Source of the DNA: UBA5266 sp002411545
GTDB taxonomy: Bacteria; Bacteroidota; Bacteroidia; Bacteroidales; WCHB1-69
DNA length: 8,526 bases
Assembly: GCA_028693085.1 (NCBI GenBank)
Contig: JAQUWC010000082.1
Coordinates: 1-8,526, forward strand
Direction: 5' to 3'
Both the position numbers and the translations under genes were made by a program. Positions 1 to 8,200 of this stretch are shown in pieces. Each line of letters starts with the position of its first letter. Within the stretch, counting starts at the first letter, position 1. The notes under the pieces are model-generated. The model searched no databases, was not told where the DNA came from, and worked only from the letters and a program-made list of their open reading frames with translations.

Positions 1-12
1 TTATAAATTTAA

Positions 13-20
13 TACCTTTG
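13..20 (+). promoter_or_regulatory. Bacteroidota-type -7 promoter box for the lipoprotein gene
   Basis: TACCTTTG matches the Bacteroidota primary-sigma -7 consensus TAnnTTTG exactly and lies 34 nt before the start codon of the lipoprotein gene. It implies a short leader of roughly 25-30 nt, usual for this phylum. The -33 element would fall off the left edge of the window, so only half of the promoter can be judged. The leader is A-rich and has no Shine-Dalgarno sequence, which fits Bacteroidota translation initiation. Confidence 0.6.
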
Positions 21-54
21 CAAAAAAATCAGTAATTAACATAAAAGAATAAAA

Positions 55-960
55 ATGAAAAAATGGGTAGTATTAACAACAATTTTAGTAACAGTTGTCT
101 TAGCTTTTAATGCATGTGATAAAGAGGATGATAAACCTAAAGATCCCGTAATCAATAATCCGAATGACAGTATCAATCATCTAGTTATGGAAGGAGTGTT
201 TAATCCAGCACGAAAAATTCATAGAATCTATTCTACACAAGAAGGCGAACAAACAATAGCACAAACATGGATATGGGATCACGACACCCTCAAACAAATT
301 GATAACGGAAACTCTTATTATTCGAAATTCGAATATAACGATAAACATCAAATCGTAAAAATTATCGACTATTACAATGATAATCCAGTTGGATATCTAG
401 CTGTTACGTATAAAAATAATCTATTCCATAAATTCGAACGTTTCGAAAATGGTGTACTTACAGCCCAAACTGAATTTACACGCGGCAACAACAATAAAAT
501 ATCACAAATCAAGACCACTTACTATAGCGAAGATTATAGCTCTAAAAATGCCTTGACAAGTTTATATAGCTTATTTTTCGGAAAAACTGTAAGCCAACTT
601 ATGGGACAAAGCACACATAAAAGCAATACAACCGAAACATCACAAGTTACTTATCAAGGGAACAATATTATATCTATTTCTTGTGTCGGAAATTTATTAG
701 ATATGTCTTATTCTTATAAGATTGATTATACTTACGACAATAAAAATAACCCCATCTACCAAAATTGTTATACGGATGGTGTTTTATTGCATTCGGAAAA
801 TAATCTAACCTCTGAGAAAGCGAAAGTATATATCGAGGAAGAATTATATGATGAATACACCATTAACTATTCATACGTTTATGATAACAATTGGCCTGTT
901 GAGATAAGCGGTTCTATTTATGGAATATCTGCTTCAACTCAATATGAATATTACGAATAA
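55..960 (+). CDS. Secreted lipoprotein with YD-like repeats, function unknown
   Basis: This encodes 301 residues. Residues 1-20 are a lipoprotein signal peptide: Lys2-Lys3, a hydrophobic core, then the lipobox FNAC with Cys21 as the lipidated residue. The mature start, CDKEDDKPKD, is acidic with lysines, resembling the lipoprotein export signal that sends Bacteroidota lipoproteins to the outer face of the outer membrane. The rest is hydrophilic and rich in Tyr, Asn and Asp, with repeated short strand-like units: FEYNDKHQIVKI (92-103), FTRGNNNKISQI (141-152), VTYQGNNIISI (198-208), IDYTYDNKNNPI (223-234) and YSYVYDNNWPVEI (272-284). These resemble the YD/RHS-like beta repeats common in Bacteroidota lipoproteins of unknown role. 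The protein ends in YEYYE and looks complete. ATG at 55 is chosen because it gives a perfect signal peptide and sits just after a promoter box. The gene is visibly more AT-rich than thrS downstream and appears to be its own transcription unit. I do not recognise a specific function. Confidence 0.88.
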   Translation: MKKWVVLTTILVTVVLAFNACDKEDDKPKDPVINNPNDSINHLVMEGVFNPARKIHRIYSTQEGEQTIAQTWIWDHDTLKQIDNGNSYYSKFEYNDKHQIVKIIDYYNDNPVGYLAVTYKNNLFHKFERFENGVLTAQTEFTRGNNNKISQIKTTYYSEDYSSKNALTSLYSLFFGKTVSQLMGQSTHKSNTTETSQVTYQGNNIISISCVGNLLDMSYSYKIDYTYDNKNNPIYQNCYTDGVLLHSENNLTSEKAKVYIEEELYDEYTINYSYVYDNNWPVEISGSIYGISASTQYEYYE

Positions 961-975
961 ACAACATTTGTTGGG

Positions 976-1021
976 AGACATTCTTACCCTCCGTTTCTAC
1001 TGCAACCTCTGACGAATGTCT
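976..1021 (+). repeat. 8-bp inverted repeat in a GC-richer patch after the lipoprotein gene
   Basis: AGACATTC (976-983) is the exact reverse complement of GAATGTCT (1014-1021), with a 30-nt spacer. It begins 16 nt after the lipoprotein stop, in a patch clearly richer in G+C than the sequence that follows. It could be the stem of a weak 3'-end structure, but there is no U-tract and the loop is long, so it is not a canonical rho-independent terminator. It may be a chance pairing or part of a small repeat. Confidence 0.3.
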
Positions 1022-1113
1022 ATATAAAACATTAGTTAATAAGTTGATATTTAAAGGCAAATAGGTGTTAATATAAATGATATTCATTACCGATAAAACG
1101 TATACAAAAAGAT

Positions 1114-1141
1114 TTTTGTTTGGGTGCGCACCCAAACAAAA
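1114..1141. repeat. Perfect 28-bp loopless palindrome
   Basis: The left arm TTTTGTTTGGGTGC (1114-1127) is followed directly by its exact reverse complement (1128-1141), with no mismatch and no spacer. The GC-rich core GGGTGCGCACCC is flanked by T-rich and A-rich arms. On the plus strand it lacks a trailing T-run. On the minus strand it is followed, after a 2-nt break, by TTTTT. A second nested pairing exists just upstream: CAAAAA (1105-1110) can pair with TTTTTG (1113-1118). It could be a dimeric regulator's operator, an extragenic hairpin repeat, or a transcription-end structure for the lipoprotein gene 153 nt upstream. The palindrome is certain; its role is not. Confidence 0.9.
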
Positions 1142-1154
1142 CACTATACCATCT

Positions 1155-1162
1155 TATTTTTG
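1155..1162 (+). promoter_or_regulatory. Possible second -7 promoter box
   Basis: TATTTTTG fits TAnnTTTG and lies 13 nt downstream of the 28-bp palindrome. If used, it would give thrS a leader of about 200 nt and place the palindrome over the expected -33 region. No clear -33 TTG lies at the usual distance, and in such AT-rich DNA this match may be chance. Confidence 0.22.
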
Positions 1163-1340
1163 TGCTATATCAATAAATTGAAAATTTGTAGCATTTTATA
1201 ACGATTTTTTTCGCATGAGGTACATATCCTATGCCATATCGGCCTTTAATACCAATATATATATAATGAATGCGATAGATAAAGAACAAAAAAGAATCAT
1301 GCAATTTTTTAGGCCTCGCGAAAGGTAAGATAATTTTATG

Positions 1341-1348
1341 TACTTTTG
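1341..1348 (+). promoter_or_regulatory. thrS promoter -7 box
   Basis: TACTTTTG exactly matches the Bacteroidota -7 consensus TAnnTTTG and is followed by CAGC. It lies 26 nt before the thrS start codon, giving a leader of about 20 nt. No clean -33 TTG is seen about 19-20 nt upstream, where the sequence is CGCGAAAGG, so the upstream element is weak or absent. The leader has no Shine-Dalgarno sequence. The box probably drives thrS and the dehydratase gene behind it. Confidence 0.62.
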
Positions 1349-1374
1349 CAGCTAATTTATCAAAAGATAAAAAT

Positions 1375-3309
1375 ATGATACAGATTACTTTACCCGACGG
1401 GTCGGTCAAACAATTTCAAGCAGGAGTTACTTCCTACGAAGTAGCTTTATCTATCAGTGAAGGCTTAGCAAGAAATGTACTTGCTGCAGTGGTTAATGGT
1501 GAAGCATGGGATTTGAATCGCACTATCACCCACGACGCCACCTTGCGTTTGCTGACATGGAACGATACCGAAGGCAAAGACGTTTTTTGGCATACTTCGG
1601 CGCATCTCATGGCCGAAGCCATAGAATTATTATATCCGGGTGTGAAATTCGGTATAGGACCTAGTATTGAAACAGGATTTTATTACGATATAGATTTTTT
1701 AGATTATACCATCTCCTCCGACGATTTCCAAAAAATTGAAGATAAAATGAGGGAATTGGTAGCGTCTAAACATCAAATTGTACGTAAAGAAGTTAGCAAA
1801 GCCGAAGCTTTGGAATATTTTACCCGCAAAGGAGATGAATATAAAATGGAACTCATTCAAGATTTGGAAGATGGAACCATTACCTTTTACCAAAGCGGCG
1901 ACTTTATCGATTTGTGTCGCGGACCCCATCTTCCCGATGTATCGCCTATCAAAGCCATTAAATTATTGAGTCTCGCAGGCGCTTACTGGCGAGGAGATGA
2001 AAAACGCAAACAGCTTACACGTATTTATGCCATTACTTTCCCCAAGAAAAAAGAATTGGATGACTACCTCCTTTTGCTGGAAGAAGCTAAAAAACGCGAC
2101 CATCGTAAATTAGGAAAGGAACTGGAACTCTTTACCTTTTCGCAAAGAGTAGGTGCCGGATTAGCCATTTGGTTGCCCAAAGGAGCCGCACTGAGAGAAC
2201 GCCTGGAGAATTTCCTTAAAAAAGTACAAAAAGAATACGGATACCAACAGGTGATATGTCCCCATATCGGAAATGTGGAATTGTATAAAACTTCCGGTCA
2301 TTATCAGAAATACGGACAGGATTCGTTTCGTCCCATCACAACACCTCAGGAAGGGGAAGAATTCTTCCTTAAACCCATGAACTGTCCCCATCATTGTGAA
2401 ATCTACGCTCATAAACCGCGTTCCTACAAAGATCTTCCCTTGCGTTTTGCCGAATTCGGAACCGTGTATCGTTATGAACAAAGCGGCGAATTGCACGGAC
2501 TAACGCGGGTGAGAGGCTTTACACAAGACGACGCTCATATCTTCTGTACTTCCGATCAATTGGAAGAGGAGTTTTGTAAGGTAATTGATATTGTTCTATA
2601 TATATTCAAAACCCTCGACTTCAAAGATTATACGGCGCAAATATCGCTGCGCGACCCCAATAATAAAGAAAAATACATCGGCAGTGATGAAAATTGGGAG
2701 AAAGCCGAAAATGCCATCATCCACGCTGCCAAAGTACGGAATCTCAACACAGTGGTTGAAATCGGCGAGGCTGCTTTCTACGGTCCTAAGCTCGATTTTA
2801 TGGTGCGCGATGCCATCGGTCGTAAATGGCAATTGGGAACCATACAAGTAGACTATAACCTGCCCGAACGTTTCGATTTGGAATATATCGGAAACGATAA
2901 TCAAAAATATCGACCGGTAATGATACACCGGGCTCCTTTTGGTTCTATGGAACGTTTTGTGGCCGTATTGATTGAACATACAGGAGGTAATTTTCCCCTC
3001 TGGCTCACACCCGACCAAGTCATTATTCTGCCAATCAGTGATAAATACCTCGAGTATGCGCAAACATTGGTAAAACAATTAGAGAAAAACGATATACGTG
3101 TTAGCATTGACGATCGTAGTGAGAAAACAGGGAAAAAAATACGCGATGCTGAATTGAAAAAGATTCCCTATATGCTGATTGTCGGCGAAAAAGAAGTAAA
3201 CGAAAAGCTTGTCTCAGTACGTAAACACGGCATGAAAGACCTTGGAGCCATGTCGGTCGATGATTTTGTACTACACCTAAAAAATGAAATGGAATCATAC
3301 CTTAATTAA
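1375..3309 (+). CDS. thrS: Threonine--tRNA ligase (ThrRS)
   Basis: Cytoplasmic class II aminoacyl-tRNA synthetase that activates threonine with ATP and charges tRNA-Thr. It has 644 residues, almost the length of the E. coli enzyme (642). The domain order is complete. An N-terminal TGS domain (about 1-60) starts MIQITLPDGSVKQF. The editing domain (about 61-225), which removes mischarged serine, carries HTSAH (His73, His77) and CRGPH (Cys181, His185). The catalytic core (about 240-535) has LAIWLPKGAALRERL near motif 1 (263-277), motif 2 around Arg366 in VYRYEQSGELHG, and motif 3 IHRAPFGSMER (517-527). The zinc ligands are visible as Cys337 (MNCPHH), His388 (QDDAH) and His518. The HGTP anticodon-binding domain covers about 546-644. 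The start is fixed by the TGS N-terminus and the promoter box 26 nt upstream. The frame is intact with no missing key residue. It is followed after 27 nt by an aconitase-family gene rather than infC. Confidence 0.98.
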   Translation: MIQITLPDGSVKQFQAGVTSYEVALSISEGLARNVLAAVVNGEAWDLNRTITHDATLRLLTWNDTEGKDVFWHTSAHLMAEAIELLYPGVKFGIGPSIETGFYYDIDFLDYTISSDDFQKIEDKMRELVASKHQIVRKEVSKAEALEYFTRKGDEYKMELIQDLEDGTITFYQSGDFIDLCRGPHLPDVSPIKAIKLLSLAGAYWRGDEKRKQLTRIYAITFPKKKELDDYLLLLEEAKKRDHRKLGKELELFTFSQRVGAGLAIWLPKGAALRERLENFLKKVQKEYGYQQVICPHIGNVELYKTSGHYQKYGQDSFRPITTPQEGEEFFLKPMNCPHHCEIYAHKPRSYKDLPLRFAEFGTVYRYEQSGELHGLTRVRGFTQDDAHIFCTSDQLEEEFCKVIDIVLYIFKTLDFKDYTAQISLRDPNNKEKYIGSDENWEKAENAIIHAAKVRNLNTVVEIGEAAFYGPKLDFMVRDAIGRKWQLGTIQVDYNLPERFDLEYIGNDNQKYRPVMIHRAPFGSMERFVAVLIEHTGGNFPLWLTPDQVIILPISDKYLEYAQTLVKQLEKNDIRVSIDDRSEKTGKKIRDAELKKIPYMLIVGEKEVNEKLVSVRKHGMKDLGAMSVDDFVLHLKNEMESYLN

Positions 3310-3336
3310 TAACATTTTATATACATAAAACAGATT

Positions 3337-5112
3337 ATGGGAAAAACATTTGTTGAAAAAATTTTCAATGCTACAAGCAATGCGATTGTGTTTGTCACAC
3401 CCGACATAGTGTTAACTCATGATAATACAGTCAGCATAGCCGAAACCTTTAAAAAGATGGGAGGCCAGCATGTGTATAATCCCGACCAATTATTGATTGT
3501 ATTAGATCACAATGCTCCTCCTACGGGGGCTGCATTAGCCAATGATTATCAAAAAATAAGAGATTTTGCACATTGTGAAGGCATCAGGAAATTCCACGAT
3601 GCCGGCGAAGGCATCTGTCATCAAATTATGTCTACTTATGCCAAACCGGGAATGATTATTGTTGGTAGTGATAGCCATACATGCACGGCTGGAGCCTTCA
3701 ATGCTTTTGCTGCCGGTATCGACCGTACGGAAGCAGCCGGTTTATGGAAACAAGGCGAAACATGGTTCCGTGTTCCTCAAACCATCAAAATAACATTGAC
3801 AAACAAATTGCCCAAACATGTATATGCCAAAGATTTAGCCCTATGGATTATCGGTATGATAGGTTCCGACGGGGCTGATTATATGTCGATAGAATTCCAC
3901 GGCGAAGGAGTAAAAACCCTATCCATCCCCGATAGGATGACGCTCGCTAACCTGACTTCGGAAATGGGTGCCAAAAATGCCGTCTTCCCCGCCGATGAAG
4001 TACTCGAAGACTTCCTTGGTCAGAAAGTCAATGGCATTACCCTTGACGACGACGCTCACTATTTCAAAGAAATAAACATCGATCTGTCGAAACTTTTCCC
4101 TGTTGTCTCGGCACCGCATCATGTGGATAATGTCAAGGCCGTAGCTCAGGTAAAAGGCATCAAACTGCACCAAGCATTGATAGGTACTTGCACTAACGGT
4201 CGTTTGGAAGATTTACGCCAAGCTGCCGAAATTTTAGATGGACATATTATCCCTGATGGTTTTCAATTACTCATTATCCCTGCTTCCAAGCAGATTTTTC
4301 TTGATGCCATGCGTGAAGGGTTGATAGAAACGTTTTTATTGGCAGGAGCAAATGTATTGAGTCCTTCCTGCGGCCCCTGTTTGGGAACCGGACAAGGTAT
4401 TCCGGCTGACAATTTTAATGTGATATCAACGGCAAATCGTAATTTTAAAGGACGTATGGGTAACAAAGAAGCTTCCATTTATCTGGCATCTCCTGCCACC
4501 GTAGCCTATTCTGCTTTGAAAGGAGAAATTGCCGATCCCAGAGGTGATGATGCTGCTCAAGATATTTACCCCTACGAAAAAAAACAAAGTGCTACGCTTG
4601 AAATACAAGCATCCGATAATCGCTACGAAAAGCATGTATGGAATTATGCCGATATTGACAATATGAATACCGATCAGATGTTTGCCGGTAATTTGACCTA
4701 TGAAGTCAAGAGTGCTGAACCGGAAAAAATTAAACCTCATTTATTGGCCGGTGTCGATACCCATTTTGCCGAGCAGGTAAGTGAAGGAGATGTTATCGTT
4801 GCCGGTTGGAATTTCGGATGCGGCAGTTCGCGCGAACATCCTGCCGTAGGCATGGCCTATGTGGGGATTAAAGCCGTTATATGTAAATCGGTAAATCGTA
4901 TATTCTACCGATCTGCCATCAACCAAGGCTTGCCCATCATCGTTTTACCCCAAGCCGTCGAAGCATATAAACCAGGCGATGCCATATATATTGATTTTGA
5001 AAGGGGAATTATACATATTCAATCTCAAGAATTTGCATTTACACGACTGCCCGATAAATTAATGAAAATATTTCAAGCAAAGGGATTGGCAAATTATTTA
5101 AAGAATAATTAA
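3337..5112 (+). CDS. Single-chain aconitase/isopropylmalate isomerase-family dehydratase (LeuC-LeuD fusion)
   Basis: 591-residue [4Fe-4S] hydro-lyase that should isomerise a hydroxy-di/tricarboxylate (citrate, isopropylmalate, homocitrate or a relative) through dehydration and rehydration. Residues 1 to about 410 are LeuC/HacA-like: LTHDNT (27-32), LDHNAPP (56-62, His58), GEGICHQ (90-96), GSDSHT (110-115), and cluster ligands Cys285 (GTCTNGR), Cys345 and Cys348 (SCGPCLG). After a linker (about 410-430), the swivel domain (about 431-591) has GCGSSREH (494-501, catalytic Ser and Arg) and the NRIFYRSAINQGLPII region typical of LeuD. LeuC and LeuD are usually separate subunits of about 420-470 and 165-200 residues; here they form one chain. 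The LeuD substrate loop, normally NTDxIIPxRYL-like, reads NTDQMFAGNLTYEV (444-457), with no RYL arginine, so the substrate cannot be read from the sequence. Aconitase function is plausible, leucine biosynthesis less so. No other leu or TCA gene is nearby. The start MGKTFVEKIF matches LeuC N-termini. The 27-nt gap from thrS has no terminator, suggesting co-transcription. Confidence 0.9.
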   Translation: MGKTFVEKIFNATSNAIVFVTPDIVLTHDNTVSIAETFKKMGGQHVYNPDQLLIVLDHNAPPTGAALANDYQKIRDFAHCEGIRKFHDAGEGICHQIMSTYAKPGMIIVGSDSHTCTAGAFNAFAAGIDRTEAAGLWKQGETWFRVPQTIKITLTNKLPKHVYAKDLALWIIGMIGSDGADYMSIEFHGEGVKTLSIPDRMTLANLTSEMGAKNAVFPADEVLEDFLGQKVNGITLDDDAHYFKEINIDLSKLFPVVSAPHHVDNVKAVAQVKGIKLHQALIGTCTNGRLEDLRQAAEILDGHIIPDGFQLLIIPASKQIFLDAMREGLIETFLLAGANVLSPSCGPCLGTGQGIPADNFNVISTANRNFKGRMGNKEASIYLASPATVAYSALKGEIADPRGDDAAQDIYPYEKKQSATLEIQASDNRYEKHVWNYADIDNMNTDQMFAGNLTYEVKSAEPEKIKPHLLAGVDTHFAEQVSEGDVIVAGWNFGCGSSREHPAVGMAYVGIKAVICKSVNRIFYRSAINQGLPIIVLPQAVEAYKPGDAIYIDFERGIIHIQSQEFAFTRLPDKLMKIFQAKGLANYLKNN

Positions 5113-5158
5113 AGTCAATAACTTATTATACAGTTATATGTAATGAACAATAAACAAA

Positions 5159-5190
5159 AAAAGAGGTTGTCTGAATAAACAACCTCTTTT
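5159..5190. terminator. Bidirectional hairpin terminator between convergent genes
   Basis: A perfect 12-bp stem (5159-5170 with 5179-5190) encloses an 8-nt loop, CTGAATAA. The core arm is AGAGGTTGT. On the minus strand the arm runs into a long T-run (from the A-run 5155-5162), a strong rho-independent terminator 22 nt after the stop of the large secreted-protein gene. On the plus strand the right arm ends in CTCTTTT, giving a shorter T-run, so it probably also ends the thrS-dehydratase transcript 46 nt after the dehydratase stop. Confidence 0.9.
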
Positions 5191-5211
5191 AATGTAATCA
5201 AAAGAATTAGG

Positions 5212-8200
5212 CTATTTTTGAATAGTCATTTTCTTTACGATGCGTTGTCCTTTGTATTGCATGGAATAATAATAAATACCATTGGCAAAATGATCGGTAT
5301 CGAATTCCAAGGAATGAGTTCCGGCTAAAGAAGGAATGTCGATGGTGTGAAGTATTTGTCCGGAGACAGTCATCAGCCTAAATATGATGATGCCGTCTTG
5401 AGGGATGGCGTAAGGAATATGGGTAATGCTTGTAACCGGATTAGGAATATTTTGACCCATTGTCCAATGATAATCACTTAAGAAGTGAATACTTACGTCA
5501 TTGTATATAGCACATGTTACCACCTTAGCCGTATCATTATTCAGATTTTCATCATCGGGAATAGCTTGTAGGTAAACCTTCACGTTATAGTTTCCGGAAA
5601 AATTAGGAACCACATAGGCTTGAGTGAAGGTATGCATTAAGCCGGCTTTGGAAGCTATGGCATCGGTATTTTCAGAAAAAGAAGCTATGGTATATCCGGC
5701 ACTATCTACTACAACAAATAATTGTGCGCTATCAATATCTATTGTTCCCTGATTCCATAGAGTAGCAGACACTTGTATCAAATGTAAACCCGAATCACAA
5801 TCGTTGGGAGTGGGCTTATGAGTCGTTTGAATTTGTAAATCAACAAAATCATCTAAATCAACACAGCCCATCAGGTTTATTTCATCATTATTATGCATGG
5901 CATCGCAGGCTAATTCCGTTTTCACTTTCAGCATATAATAGGGTTGTATTTCCGTAACAGTGGGTACAACATAGGCTTTGGTAAACAGATAGGTGGTTGA
6001 ATCGCCGGGAGCTAAAGCATAGAGTATGGTTTCGGCAATGTCATTTCCTCCGTTGATTTGTAAACGAACAGGAATTTGGTTCACCCATAGATTGCCCGTG
6101 TTGATAATTTTAAAGCCAACATATACACTGTCGCCTATCTTTTTGCAATGTATATCATCTACCCCGGTTAAATCCTTAATGCTTATATCAGGATGTATTA
6201 AGATAGAAGTGTTGACCGTATCGTTGGAAGTATTATTATCCACGGCATGGATATAAGCTTTCACATTATAGGTTCCCGTGGTTGACAAATCAAAAGTTTG
6301 GATTATCAATAGGGTGTCTTTTCCAAATCCTTGCAATTGACCATGCAAAGGATAAACAAACGATTGATTGTCTGCCCCTGTTATGTTTATCTGTAGCTCA
6401 GTAGTATCGTTTGCGAAATTGATAGCTTGTGCGGTTAAATTTTCGATGATAAATTGTAGCTTATGATTGGTAAGATTACATGCTATGATATTATCCACTT
6501 GAGGACTAAGAAGTTTAACGGCAATATCTTTTTCGGAGAAAATACGTATGCGATCTATGCTTTGATTGGCACCACCGAAACTGGAAGCCTCGAATACAAT
6601 ACTCAAACAAGCAGCTTGACTATAAGGAGTTAAATCAATAACAACATGTTCCCATCCGGGAGTTGTATAAGCGGCGTCATAACGGTTTAATGTTTTAAGC
6701 GTTTGGAAACTAGCTCCTCCATCGGTCGAGATTTTTAATACTACCAAATCATTATTGGTAGAAGTGGCATCGTGTGCATACCAAAATTCTAAGCTTGGAT
6801 AATGAGTGCCTCTTAAATCAATGTTATTTAATATAGCTTGCGCAATGGAACCCATACCTCCGGAAGAAGCAAACTCCAATCGACCACTACCATACACAGG
6901 TGTTATAGAAGGATTACTACCCGAACCGGAAACTACTTGCCAGTTGACAGAACCTATAACTTGTTTAAAAATAAACTCGGAGGGTGTAGTACTAAAGTCT
7001 ACATCATAAGGTAATGTAATGGGATTTACTGTATAAGTGCTACGCAATGTGTCATCAAAGTAATTGGTGTCTAAACCGGAATATACACTTACCGTAATTT
7101 GATAATTTCCCGGAAGAGCAATGGGCATTAAAGTAGTAATGTCGAAAGTATCGCTGCTTGCTTTGGTTAAAAATCCACTAGTGATAATCGTATCGGCGTT
7201 GTAATTAGTAGCGCCGGTAACGTGAACACTTAATCTCATAGGATGTGAATTGAAATAATAATCTTCCGTGCCGCTGTTTTTAACAATGACTTTTACCGGG
7301 GTGTAATCACCTAAACATTGTACGTCGTTTACTTTTACCGGATTTACTAATTTAGATAGCTCCAAATTATATCCTTCAATAACAGGAATGGAATAGGCTC
7401 CAATGGTAGTGAAAGCCGTGCGATATTTTCCATCTATATCATAAAGAACATTGCTTAAGCGAGGAACAATAAACAAACTGTAATCCGTCAATTGCAGACC
7501 GGTATTTATATTAATAAAGGAAGGATTGATATTTAAAGAATGCTGGTCTTGATTGCTTGCCGATATCCAGGCGGCTAATGTAGTGTAGTTGCTGTAATTA
7601 TAATTTCCAATATTGGTAGTTCCGTAGAGGTTGTTATAATCGCCTGTATAAGTTCCGGATGAACTAACGTAGATAGGATGTCCGCTTAAAGATGTATTGA
7701 CCAGTAAATTATTTTTACAATCGGCGGTATAGGAAGTACTGCTTGAAATATAGATATTTCTTACTGCTCCTGTTCCTGACATGTGGATGGAATTATTATA
7801 TATATCAATGGGAGAGTAATAAACGTAAACTCCATAATAGGTTGAGGTGGAATATCCGATTAATTCATTGTTGGCAAACAAGGCCCTGTTGGAAGTATTG
7901 TAACGATTTACATTGTAGAGGTAAGCTAAATAGGGATATGATATGGCATTGGAGCGTTGGTGTATTTTGTTTGCCCTGACAGTCACATTGCAATTTTCCA
8001 TGTGCAAGCCATTCCAATAAGTATTTGTATTACTGGCTCTTGAAAGCACAGTATTATTTGTCAAGGCTAAAGAGTCAATATAATATAAATACGTGGCATA
8101 TCGATATTGATTACTGATAATATTACTATCCAATACGATTTGCGAACCATAGACAGTTGACGAAGTGCCCGCATAAAAATAAACTCCGTAATAACCACCA

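Larger units (their letters stand above)
961..1374. other. 414-bp intergenic region with palindrome and promoter boxes
   Basis: There is no convincing gene between the lipoprotein and thrS. The first 60 bases are GC-richer (27 of 60 G+C in 961-1020), while the next 60 are extremely AT-rich (11 of 60). The gap holds an 8-bp inverted repeat (976-1021), a perfect 28-bp palindrome (1114-1141), a promoter-like box at 1155-1162, an AT dinucleotide tract near 1256-1265, and the thrS promoter box at 1341-1348. Small open frames here (914-1144 and 1170-1409 on the minus strand, 1215-1328 on the plus strand) show no recognisable protein features. The minus-strand frames run into the ends of the flanking genes. 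Confidence 0.7.

Noticed and set aside
1114..1141. The 28-bp palindrome as an ordinary rho-independent terminator of the lipoprotein gene.
   Set aside because: On the plus strand it is followed by AAAACACTATACC with no U-tract, and it is 153 nt past the stop codon. Termination remains possible but is not shown.
914..1144. A 76-codon minus-strand open frame over the end of the lipoprotein gene and the palindrome.
   Set aside because: Its start lies inside the palindrome, it overlaps the lipoprotein coding end, and it has no promoter box or recognisable protein features.
1215..1328. A 37-codon plus-strand open frame between the palindrome and the thrS promoter, a possible leader peptide.
   Set aside because: It has no run of Thr codons, no attenuator-like hairpin pair after it, and an unremarkable composition. 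It ends before the strong -7 box at 1341, so it would not be on the main thrS transcript.
1170..1409. A 79-codon minus-strand open frame overlapping the thrS start.
   Set aside because: It covers the thrS promoter and N-terminus antisense, and its composition is what AT-rich spacer DNA gives.
2596..3078. A 160-codon minus-strand open frame inside thrS.
   Set aside because: It lies wholly antisense to the conserved catalytic and anticodon-binding regions of ThrRS, so it is a shadow of the real gene.
3310..3336. A separate promoter for the dehydratase gene in the 27-nt gap.
   Set aside because: The gap has no TAnnTTTG match and is too short for a full promoter plus leader; co-transcription with thrS is simpler.
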